DNA of 5,516 nt from Clostridia bacterium. Lineage in GTDB: Bacteria > Bacillota > Clostridia > UBA1381. The stretch is taken from assembly GCA_008668455.1 (NCBI GenBank), contig RQCD01000037.1:1-5516 (forward strand), written 5' to 3'. The notes below the pieces were generated by a model that was not told where the DNA came from, searched no databases, and saw nothing but the letters and a program-made list of their open reading frames with translations. A program made the position numbers and the translations under genes. This document shows, piece after piece, positions 1 to 5,367 of the stretch (its first letter is position 1; each line of letters begins with the position of its first letter).

Positions 1-155
1 AGAGTAGGGGATGTCAAAAAAGGAACAGACTGTTCTGCTTTTTTATCACTTTTCAAAAAACGCTTCAGGCAATCAAAGTCCTTTCTGCAATCCCATAATT
101 TGTCATAAATATTTTTCGTTTTCGTTTTCGTTTCTTTTTCCTTTTTCTTTTTTAT
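1..155 (-). pseudogene. Possible decayed minus-strand gene, low-complexity plus C-terminal part
   Basis: Read on the minus strand, 155 to 1 is open to the window edge. It encodes a Lys/Glu/Thr-rich stretch followed by a more protein-like part that includes YDKLWDCRKDFDCLKRFLKS. A second minus frame (about 306 to 103) reads through the 12-bp repeats as RFQY units, then KKEKGKRNENENEKYL and a stop at 103-105. If one base were gained or lost in the A-run (T-run at 112-116 on the plus strand), the NENENE stretch would join the YDKLWD part. Low-complexity repeats of this style occur in phage replisome-organiser-like proteins, but that link is only an impression of style. There is no start codon in either frame, and chance open frames in A/T-rich DNA remain possible. 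Confidence 0.22.
15..44. terminator. Terminator-like hairpin with A/T-rich flanks
   Basis: Six A residues and a G (16-22) pair with C and six T residues (38-44). Inside this, GAACA (23-27) pairs with TGTTC (31-35) around a GAC loop, leaving TG (36-37) bulged. A-run, stem and T-run together give the layout of a bidirectional intrinsic terminator. It would end transcription of an unseen gene to the left (plus strand), or of something read leftward from the debris zone. Bases 7-35 also resemble one arm of the palindromic element at 2932-3145, so the hairpin may be a fragment of such an element. The stem is short and the call rests on geometry alone. Confidence 0.5.
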
Positions 156-157
156 TT
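112..157. repeat. Low-complexity pyrimidine tract with TTTTCG units
   Basis: On the plus strand this stretch is almost entirely T and C, with G only inside three successive TTTTCG-type hexamers (about 113-130) and one A near the end. It continues as T-runs broken by single C residues. On the minus strand it reads as a purine tract that could encode Lys/Glu/Asn-rich low-complexity protein. The sequence invites replication slippage, which fits the broken frames around it. Confidence 0.75.
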
Positions 158-164
158 AGGGAAT

Positions 165-224
165 GAAATCGGTACTCAAATCGGTACTGAAACTGGTACT
201 GAAATCGGTACTGAAATCGGTCCT
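165..224. repeat. Five tandem 12-bp repeats (GAAATCGGTACT)
   Basis: Five adjoining 12-bp units run without gaps: 165-176 (GAAATCGGTACT), 177-188 (first base C), 189-200 (GAAACTGGTACT), 201-212 (consensus) and 213-224 (GAAATCGGTCCT). Each differs from consensus by at most two bases. Because 12 is a multiple of three, the repeats code for four-residue periodic peptides in any open frame (KSVL or EIGT on the plus strand, RFQY on the minus strand). They could be the remnant of a repeat-containing coding region, or iteron-like sites for a replication or DNA-binding protein. The array ends exactly where the glycosidase-like remnant begins. Confidence 0.9.
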
Positions 225-226
225 GT

Positions 227-451
227 ATGAGTACCGCCCCCGGTTTTATCCCAGTACCTCCCGCATCCTGGGGAGGCGGAGCAGGCTGGTGCGGAACCGG
301 AAGCGCCTATAGTGCAGACGAAATTCTGGATTATGTAAAAAAGGTAAACGATTTCGGCGGTGTGGTTTCAATTGAAATCCGCATCTACCGCGACGGAAGC
401 TTTGACAAGGCACAGATGGAAGTTTTGAGAAAGCTCAAAACACTCCGTTAA
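227..451 (+). pseudogene. Probable C-terminal remnant of a glycosidase-like protein
   Basis: This 74-codon frame starts right after the 12-bp repeat array and ends with TAA at 449-451. From about residue 28 it reads as a compact alpha/beta segment: a helix (ADEILDYVKKVND), then GGVVSIEIRIYRDGSF, then a helix with QMEVLRKLK. The pattern of a helix ending in VKKVN, then GGVV, a beta strand, RDGS and a final LEVL-type helix resembles the C-terminal edge of the catalytic barrel in alpha-L-fucosidase-like and related hypothetical glycosidases. That family call is from memory and is tentative. The ATG at 227 has no good ribosome binding site, and an in-frame TGA lies at 212-214. The first residues include a Gly/Trp-rich stretch (SWGGGAGWCG) that fits the same family. 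It is most simply the tail of a truncated gene, although a small intact gene cannot be excluded. Confidence 0.45.
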
Positions 452-465
452 AATAATTTATCTGC

Positions 466-495
466 TTGACAAGCGGGAATTGCTCGTGATATAAT
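466..495 (+). promoter_or_regulatory. Consensus SigA-type promoter of the alpha-galactosidase operon
   Basis: TTGACA at 466-471 and TATAAT at 490-495 both match the housekeeping sigma consensus exactly, with an 18-bp spacer. TG at 487-488 gives an extended -10. Transcription should start near 502, leaving an untranslated leader of about 20 bases with no room for a riboswitch. A perfect 5-bp inverted repeat, GCTTG-A-CAAGC (464-474), covers the -35 box and could be a repressor site. Confidence 0.85.
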
Positions 496-520
496 AAAAA
501 AAACACAGAAAAAGGCAGGA

Positions 521-2701
521 ATGAACATGGCAATTATTTTTGATGAAGCGAAGAAGGTTTTTTATTTACATACGAACAGTACCAGCTATATTTTGGGGCT
601 GATGGACAGCTATCTGGTGCATGCTTATTGGGGCAAGCGGATAGACGAAATTCCGTCTCTGGAGTATGCCGCACCGACCATCCGCTACGGATTCGCGGCA
701 TATAATGAAAGAGGACTCTCCTCGGAATGCCTGCCGATGGAATATCCGGTTTACGGCAACACAGATCTTCGGAGTCCGGCATTTCACGCAATTTATGAGG
801 ACGGCTCGTCGATCACGGATTTCCGTTATGTGTCGCACAAAATCATAGACGGAAAGCCGGGTCTTTTGGGACTTCCTTCTACCTATTCGGAAAACGGCGA
901 CGCAGAAACGCTGGAAATTACCCTGCATGACGAAAAGACCGGTGCAGATTTTGTTTTGGTATATTCTGTGTTTGCGGAAAAGGACGCAATTACCCGGAGC
1001 GTGCGTGTAGAAAATCACGGAAACAGCGTGATCAATATCAGCCGGATTTTATCGGCAAGCGTAGATTTCCACGGCATGGATTTTGAGATGATCAGCCTTT
1101 GGGGAAAATGGGCAAGAGAGCGTCAGCTTCAGCGGACACCGCTGTTCCACGGCGGCGTGACGGTGGACAGTAAGCGCGGTGCGTCCGGACATCAGATGAA
1201 TCCTATGATTGCGCTTGTGCGAAGGAATACCACCGAGGAGTCGGGGGAAGTCTATGGCATGAATTTTGTCTACAGCGGAAATTTCCTTGCCGGTGCAGAG
1301 GTCAGCAATAATAATCTGACCAGAATGTTTATGGGCTTAAATCCGTTTGACTTTAACTGGCGGTTAGAGCCGGGCGAAGGCTTCACTGCACCGGAGGTTG
1401 TCATGGTGTATTCCGACTGCGGAATCGGCGGTATGTCGCGGATTTATCACAACCTATACCGCAATAACCTCTGCCGCGGGAAATATAAGCTTGCAGAACG
1501 TCCGGTACTGATCAATAACTGGGAAGCAACCTACTTTGATTTTAACGAGGAAAAGATCTTAAATATTGCAAAAAAAGCAAAGGAAATCGGCGTGGAGCTG
1601 ATGGTGCTTGATGACGGCTGGTTCGGAGAACGGAATAACGACGACTGCTCCCTCGGAGACTGGTTTGTGAATTTCAAAAAGCTTCCGGACGGCATTTCCG
1701 GACTTTCGGAAAAAATCGAGCAGATGGGTATGAAATTCGGACTCTGGTTTGAGCCGGAGATGGTTTCACCCGTCAGTCAGCTTTACAAGGCACATCCGGA
1801 CTGGTGTCTGCATGTTCCGGGACGGCATCGCTCTGAGCATCGGAATCAGTTGACTTTAGACTATTCCAACCCGGAGGTCTGCGACTATATTTTAGAAGTC
1901 ATGACCAAGCTTTTATCCGAATCGAAGATTTCCTATATCAAATGGGATATGAACCGCCATATGACGGAAATCGGATCGGCAGCGCTGCCGGCAGAACGGC
2001 AGAGGGAGACGGCACACCGCTATATATTGGGACTTTATCGCGTTTTGGAAACACTTACGAAACGTTTCCCGGAGATTTTGTTTGAAAGCTGTTCGGGCGG
2101 CGGCGGACGGTTTGATGCCGGCATGCTCTATTATATGCCGCAGGTTTGGACAAGCGACAATTCCGACGCGGCGGAACGGCTCTATATCCAGTACGGAACA
2201 AGCATTGCCTATCCGGCAATCACCATGGGAGCGCATGTTTCCGCTGTTCCGAACCATCAGGTTGGAAGAACGACAAGCATGCAGATGCGCGCAGATGTTG
2301 CCATGATGGGTCAGTTTGGATTTGAGCTGGATTTGAATAAGCTTTCTGCAGAGGAGCTTGAAACGGCAAAAAATTCGATTGAGCAATTCAAGCGTTACCG
2401 CAGAACCATTCAGTTTGGAGAGATGTACCGCCTGCGTTCCCCCTTTGAGGGAGAGTGCGCCGTCTTTGAGTTTGTTTCAGAGGATGGGGAGGAAGTACTG
2501 TTCTGTGCGTACAGCCTGATGAACCACGCGGAGAATCCGTATGAATATATCCGTCTGATGGGATTGTGTGAGGACGCAAGCTATCAGAACTGTGAAACCG
2601 GGGAGATTGTTTCCGGAAAGACGCTTGCCAATATTGGTGTACGGTACCGGAATGAAGCAGATTTTTCAAGCAGGGTGATTGCATTCCGAAGGGTAAAGTA
2701 A
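521..2701 (+). CDS. GH36 alpha-galactosidase, cytoplasmic
   Basis: The 726-residue protein has the usual length and layout of bacterial GH36 alpha-galactosidases: an N-terminal beta-sandwich (about 1-320), a catalytic TIM barrel (about 325-640) and a C-terminal beta domain. It should hydrolyse terminal alpha-1,6-galactose from melibiose, raffinose and stachyose. Visible motifs are NNWEATYFDFNE (332-343), LDDGWFG (363-369), GLWFEPEMVSP (407-417) and KWDMNR (474-479) with the nucleophile D476. CSGGGGRFD (524-532) and WTSDNSD (543-549) follow, with acid/base D546. The 70-residue spacing between the two catalytic Asp residues equals that in the characterised Geobacillus AgaA (D478/D548, from memory). 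There is no signal peptide, so it acts in the cytoplasm on imported sugars. ATG at 521 has AGG at 513-515. A second ATG at 527 sits six bases after AGGA (517-520) and may be the true start, giving 724 residues. The stop overlaps the next start by one base. Confidence 0.95.
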   Translation: MNMAIIFDEAKKVFYLHTNSTSYILGLMDSYLVHAYWGKRIDEIPSLEYAAPTIRYGFAAYNERGLSSECLPMEYPVYGNTDLRSPAFHAIYEDGSSITDFRYVSHKIIDGKPGLLGLPSTYSENGDAETLEITLHDEKTGADFVLVYSVFAEKDAITRSVRVENHGNSVINISRILSASVDFHGMDFEMISLWGKWARERQLQRTPLFHGGVTVDSKRGASGHQMNPMIALVRRNTTEESGEVYGMNFVYSGNFLAGAEVSNNNLTRMFMGLNPFDFNWRLEPGEGFTAPEVVMVYSDCGIGGMSRIYHNLYRNNLCRGKYKLAERPVLINNWEATYFDFNEEKILNIAKKAKEIGVELMVLDDGWFGERNNDDCSLGDWFVNFKKLPDGISGLSEKIEQMGMKFGLWFEPEMVSPVSQLYKAHPDWCLHVPGRHRSEHRNQLTLDYSNPEVCDYILEVMTKLLSESKISYIKWDMNRHMTEIGSAALPAERQRETAHRYILGLYRVLETLTKRFPEILFESCSGGGGRFDAGMLYYMPQVWTSDNSDAAERLYIQYGTSIAYPAITMGAHVSAVPNHQVGRTTSMQMRADVAMMGQFGFELDLNKLSAEELETAKNSIEQFKRYRRTIQFGEMYRLRSPFEGECAVFEFVSEDGEEVLFCAYSLMNHAENPYEYIRLMGLCEDASYQNCETGEIVSGKTLANIGVRYRNEADFSSRVIAFRRVK

Positions 2702-2979
2702 TGGAGCATTATGTATATCTGATGGAGTGTGCGGACGGCACGCTCTACTGCGGCTATACCACCGATCCGAAACGGAGAGAACAGCAGCATAATGCCGGAT
2801 GCGGCGCAAAATATACCGCCGCCCGGCGACCGGTGAGGTTGGTTTATACGGAGGTCTACCCAACCAGGCAAGAGGCAATGCACCGGGAATGGGAGATCAA
2901 ACAACTTTCTCGAACAGAAAAATTAAAACTGATAAAAAAGTGGGAATGTCAAAAAAGGCACAGACCGTTCAAGGGCTGA
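2701..2979 (+). CDS. GIY-YIG nuclease-like protein (YazA/YhbQ, UPF0213 type)
   Basis: This 92-residue protein carries a single GIY-YIG domain of the small stand-alone type. HYVYLMECADGTLYCGYT (3-20) holds the two-part signature in the form YVY...YCGY. R25/R26 and H30-N31 follow in the KRREQQHN helix, then GAKYTAARRPV (35-45), and E63 in the EAMHREWEIKQL helix is the expected metal-binding Glu. Family members are small DNA nucleases or nuclease-like proteins; a repair role has been proposed for some, but the cellular job of this type is poorly defined. The start codon shares one base with the alpha-galactosidase stop (TAATG), so translation is probably coupled. The last 14 codons or so lie inside the left arm of the 2932-3145 palindromic element. 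The C-terminal ECQKRHRPFKG therefore seems to have been supplied by that element and is probably not part of the fold. Confidence 0.88.
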   Translation: MEHYVYLMECADGTLYCGYTTDPKRREQQHNAGCGAKYTAARRPVRLVYTEVYPTRQEAMHREWEIKQLSRTEKLKLIKKWECQKRHRPFKG

Positions 2980-3145
2980 AATATCCTGAAAGTAGGTTAT
3001 TTCGGTTGAAATCCGCAGTTTTGCGGATTTCCTATAATTGCTGCCCTTGAACTACGCTTCAAACGCGCCGCTTGGAGTACACTAGTACGCCGTCGGGCGC
3101 GTTTGGAGCGTTCTGCACTCTTTTTTTACATCCCCACTTTTTTAT
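2932..3145. repeat. Nested five-stem palindromic element between convergent genes
   Basis: Five inverted repeats nest without crossing. P1 pairs 2932-2957 with 3120-3145 (24 of 26). P2 pairs GTTCAAGGGC (2967-2976) with GCCCTTGAAC (3043-3052), 10 of 10. Inside P2, P3 pairs 2978-2987 with 2994-3003 (9 of 10) and P4 pairs 3009-3017 with 3022-3030 (9 of 9, GTTT loop). P5 pairs 3054-3069 with 3096-3111 (15 of 16, the odd pair being T:G) and contains a further small hairpin, GTAC-ACTA-GTAC (3077-3088). The outer arms overlap the last codons of the nuclease-like gene and the stop codon of the gmhA-like gene. Possible identities are a MITE-like or other dispersed element, or a structured terminator. 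If it is mobile, flanking TA dinucleotides (2933-2934, 3143-3144) would fit TA target duplication, but this is speculative. Confidence 0.75.
3054..3127 (+). terminator. Strong hairpin with downstream T-run, probable operon terminator
   Basis: A 16-bp GC-rich stem (ACGCTTCAAACGCGCC at 3054-3069 with its partner at 3096-3111) is followed, after nine bases, by seven T residues (3121-3127). For rightward transcripts of the alpha-galactosidase operon this makes a plausible intrinsic terminator, although the gap before the T-run is longer than usual. Leftward transcripts of the opposing operon read the same stem but then meet no T-run close by. They would more likely end at the far arm of the whole palindrome, where CTTTTTT occurs on the minus strand near 2934-2957. 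Confidence 0.6.
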
Positions 3146-3735
3146 TCATCAAAAAAATGTTTTTCACATGCCGCGCATAAATAATGATAAACCGGAAGAT
3201 GTAATTCCTGCACCTTGTAGGTTTCTGTTTCCGGCACGCGGACGGTGACATCCGAGATTTCCGAAAGTCTGCTTTCTCTTGCTCCGGTCAGGGAAAGCGT
3301 CCGGATATTCAGAGCATTTGCCACACGGACGGCATTGACCACATTTTCCGAGTTTCCGGAGGTGGAAATTCCGATTAGAAGATCATGCTCCCTTGCATAG
3401 CCGTAAACTAACTGTGCATAGGCATTTTCCGGTGCGACATCATTGATAAATGCTGATAAGATCGCACATTGACTCGGCAGGGAAATAGCAGGGAGAGAGC
3501 CTTGCAGCCTTTGGCGAAGCTCCTCCGGCATCCGCTCATCCGTCACCGGACGCTTTTTTAAAAAGCCTTTCATCAGCTCGCCCACAATATGCTCGCTGTC
3601 CGCCGCACTTCCGCCGTTTCCGCAAACCAGCGTCTTTCCGCCGTTTTCGTAGGTGTCAATGATCAGACAAAGCGCCTTTTGGATATCCTGCCAACAGACC
3701 GACAGAGCAGGGTATCGTGTGAATAATTCTTTCAT
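3142..3735 (-). CDS. gmhA: GmhA-like SIS-domain phosphosugar isomerase
   Basis: This 197-residue protein is a single SIS domain of the sedoheptulose-7-phosphate isomerase (GmhA/DiaA) group. Phosphate-binding motifs are CGNGGSAADSEHI (38-50) and ISTSGNSENV (123-132). Aligned by eye with E. coli GmhA, the zinc and catalytic residues are all kept: H49 and E53 (H61, E65) and Q176 and H184 (Q172, H180). That favours a true isomerase over the non-catalytic DiaA-type adaptor. The expected reaction is sedoheptulose 7-phosphate to D-glycero-D-manno-heptose 7-phosphate. An insertion-like loop at about 60-82 (KKRPVTDERM and following) is longer than in E. coli GmhA and may alter substrate choice. The ATG overlaps the ROK kinase stop (ATGA), and GGAGG at 3747-3743 lies seven bases upstream. 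It is the last gene of the leftward operon, and its stop codon lies in the palindromic element. Confidence 0.85.
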   Translation of the reverse strand: MKELFTRYPALSVCWQDIQKALCLIIDTYENGGKTLVCGNGGSAADSEHIVGELMKGFLKKRPVTDERMPEELRQRLQGSLPAISLPSQCAILSAFINDVAPENAYAQLVYGYAREHDLLIGISTSGNSENVVNAVRVANALNIRTLSLTGARESRLSEISDVTVRVPETETYKVQELHLPVYHYLCAACEKHFFDE

Positions 3736-4679
3736 TTTGTTTCCTCCAGATAAATGTTTTCTGCTGCTGCAATCGCTGCCCAGTCGCCGATTTCGTCTCC
3801 TAATTTTGCCGGAACAACCTCGCAGACCTCGCGCGCATAGGAGAGCGTTTCCCGGGCAATGACCCTTTCCATTTCTGTGCGCATGAGATGACCGCTGCGT
3901 TCAAATACGCTGCCGATTACGATTTTTTCCGGATTCAAAAGATCAATCAGAATCGAAAGTCCTGCACCAAGCTTTTCTCCGCAGATTTCATACACGCGCT
4001 TTGCTGTCGGATCGCCTGCTGCTGCGTACTCGGCAATGGATTTTGCCGTGATTGCTTCAAGCGAGGCATAGTCTTTACAATAAGCAGGGGCGCAGCCGGT
4101 TTGCAGCTTTTCGCGCGCCAGCATTTTTCCTAATTCCGCAATGCCGCCACCCGAGCAAAAACCCTCAAACGATCCGCGCTTTCCGTAGCCGACCGGACCA
4201 AAATTCTCTAAACGGATATGTCCTGCTTCTCCTGCCATATCGTTTGTGCCGGAATAGAGTCTGCCGTCTAAAATCAGTCCTGCGCCGAGCCCTGTTCCGA
4301 AGGTTAGGAAAATCATGTTTTGTGTCCCTTTTCCCGCACCGTATTTCCACTCTGCAAGCGCACATGCGTTGGCATCGTTCTGGATTCCGACGGGGACAGA
4401 AAAATGTTCCCGGAGCAGCTTTACAATCTCAATATGATCCCATCCCGGCAGGTTCGGGGGAGAGAGAATCACGCCGCGTTTCGAGTCCAGAGGACCTCCG
4501 CAGCTGATTCCGATTGCGTTTTCTGCGCCTAATTTCTCCACACCGGAAATGATGTTTGCAAGCGTTTCTTCTACGCTTGCTGTCTCAAATTTTATTTTTT
4601 CGGTAATGCCGGATTCTGCACTTCCTGTCATGACTGCGCATTTTGTGCCGCCGATATCAATTCCTGTATACTTCATCAT
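3732..4679 (-). CDS. ROK-family sugar kinase lacking the usual zinc cysteines
   Basis: The 315-residue protein is a standard-length ROK kinase without an N-terminal DNA-binding domain, so it is an enzyme rather than a ROK repressor. The ATP phosphate-binding loop is GIDIGGTKCAV (6-16). GISCGGPLD (57-65) is the sugar-side motif, and NDANACALAEW (101-111) carries the catalytic base D102. FGTGLGAG (127-134) is the second phosphate motif, and E151 and H154 lie in the GEAGHIRLE sugar-binding region. Where most ROK proteins have a CxCGxxGCxE zinc site, this one reads GPVGYGKRGSFEGF (161-174): the three Cys positions are V163, Y165 and S170, and only H154 of the zinc ligands remains. The substrate cannot be read from sequence; glucose, fructose, mannose, allose or an N-acetyl sugar are possible. 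The start at 4679 lies six bases after AGGA, nine bases beyond the transaldolase stop. A second ATG follows directly. Confidence 0.9.
   Translation of the reverse strand: MMKYTGIDIGGTKCAVMTGSAESGITEKIKFETASVEETLANIISGVEKLGAENAIGISCGGPLDSKRGVILSPPNLPGWDHIEIVKLLREHFSVPVGIQNDANACALAEWKYGAGKGTQNMIFLTFGTGLGAGLILDGRLYSGTNDMAGEAGHIRLENFGPVGYGKRGSFEGFCSGGGIAELGKMLAREKLQTGCAPAYCKDYASLEAITAKSIAEYAAAGDPTAKRVYEICGEKLGAGLSILIDLLNPEKIVIGSVFERSGHLMRTEMERVIARETLSYAREVCEVVPAKLGDEIGDWAAIAAAENIYLEETK
3743..3747 (-). promoter_or_regulatory. Ribosome binding site of the gmhA-like gene inside the ROK gene
   Basis: GGAGG on the minus strand, inside the last codons of the ROK kinase, is seven bases before the ATG at 3735-3733. 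It confirms that start and shows that the 4-nt ATGA overlap is a normal coupled junction. Confidence 0.8.
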
Positions 4680-4688
4680 GCTTTATCC

Positions 4689-5336
4689 TTATTTACCCGG
4701 AACGCTTTCCCAGTCCTTCAGAAAGCGTTCAATGCCGGCGTCGGTCAGCGGATGGGAAATCATCTGGCAGATTACCTTGTATGGAATGGTGGCAATGTGT
4801 GCGCCTGCGCGTGCCGCGTCCACAGCGTCCTCCGGACTCCGGATGCTTGCAGCGATAATTTCAGTCTGAATATCATGAATCGCAAAGATATCTGCAATTG
4901 CCTCGATCAGACTGTTTCCGTTTGCGGAAATATCGTTTAATCGTCCGATAAAGGGGCTTACATAGCTTGCGCCTGCACGTGCAGCCAGTAATGCCTGTGC
5001 CGGACTGAAAATCAAGGTGACATTCGTTTTGATTCCGAGTGCGGAAAGCTGCTTTACAGCCTTTAATCCCTCTGCGGTCATCGGAATTTTGATCACAATG
5101 TTTTTATGTATTTTTGCTAATTCCTTTGCTTCAGAAACCATCCTTTCCGATTCTAAGCTGATGACCTCGGCAGAAATCGGACCGTCTACAATGGACGTAA
5201 TTTCGCGGACAACCTCCTCAAATATACGCCCCTCCTTTGCAATCAGGGATGGATTGGTGGTTACGCCGCATACCACTCCCAAATCGTTCGCAGCTTTGAT
5301 TTCCTCCACATTTGCAGTGTCAATAAAAATTTTCAT
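4689..5336 (-). CDS. tal: Transaldolase, small MipB/TalC subfamily
   Basis: The 215-residue protein has the length and motifs of the small transaldolase / fructose-6-phosphate aldolase group: MKIFIDTANVEEI with D6 (1-13), GVTTNPSLIAKEG (24-36), IKIPMTAEG (82-90) with Schiff-base K83, NVTLIFSPAQALLAARAGA (105-123) and YVSPFIGR (125-132). AASIRSP (162-168) completes the set. Two positions separate the activities in this family: E57 replaces the Gln of true fructose-6-phosphate aldolase, and F129 replaces its Tyr. Both favour transaldolase, that is, sedoheptulose 7-phosphate + glyceraldehyde 3-phosphate to and from erythrose 4-phosphate + fructose 6-phosphate. It is the first gene of a leftward operon with the ROK kinase and gmhA-like gene. 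Its start is well fixed by AAGGAGGAG (5350-5342) at normal distance. It acts in the cytoplasm, in the non-oxidative pentose phosphate pathway. Confidence 0.92.
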   Translation of the reverse strand: MKIFIDTANVEEIKAANDLGVVCGVTTNPSLIAKEGRIFEEVVREITSIVDGPISAEVISLESERMVSEAKELAKIHKNIVIKIPMTAEGLKAVKQLSALGIKTNVTLIFSPAQALLAARAGASYVSPFIGRLNDISANGNSLIEAIADIFAIHDIQTEIIAASIRSPEDAVDAARAGAHIATIPYKVICQMISHPLTDAGIERFLKDWESVPGK

Positions 5337-5341
5337 GTTTG

Positions 5342-5350
5342 CTCCTCCTT
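5342..5350 (-). promoter_or_regulatory. Strong ribosome binding site of transaldolase
   Basis: AAGGAGGAG on the minus strand is a near-complete anti-16S match with its GGAGG core seven bases before ATG at 5336-5334. It fixes the start of the transaldolase and suggests high translation. Confidence 0.9.
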
Positions 5351-5367
5351 AGTTAGATTTCACTTTC

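Noticed and set aside
11..166. A 51-codon plus-strand frame ending in a Phe/Ser-rich stretch, overlapping the KSVL frame by ATGA
   Set aside because: The Phe/Ser tail is just the pyrimidine tract, the start lies in the terminator-like hairpin and no ribosome binding site is seen.
165..224. Short regular repeats as a CRISPR array
   Set aside because: The 12-bp units are directly adjacent with no spacers, and no cas gene is present.
163..312. A 49-codon plus-strand frame starting with KSVL tetrapeptide repeats
   Set aside because: It arises from the 12-bp repeats being a multiple of three, lacks a ribosome binding site, and its second half is an out-of-frame, Arg-rich reading of the glycosidase-like remnant.
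566..1018. A 150-codon minus-strand frame opposite the alpha-galactosidase gene
   Set aside because: It lies fully inside a well-supported GH36 gene, is rich in Cys, His and Arg, and has no recognisable motif.
1913..2386. A 157-codon minus-strand frame opposite the catalytic region of the alpha-galactosidase
   Set aside because: It is an antisense shadow of conserved GH36 motifs with no family features of its own.
2799..3050. A plus-strand frame running from within the nuclease-like gene into the palindromic element
   Set aside because: It is out of frame with a well-supported GIY-YIG gene and ends in the hairpins; no ribosome binding site supports it.
4052..4507. A 151-codon plus-strand frame opposite the ROK kinase
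   Set aside because: It is antisense to conserved ROK motifs, with Arg/Cys/Ser-rich composition typical of shadow frames.
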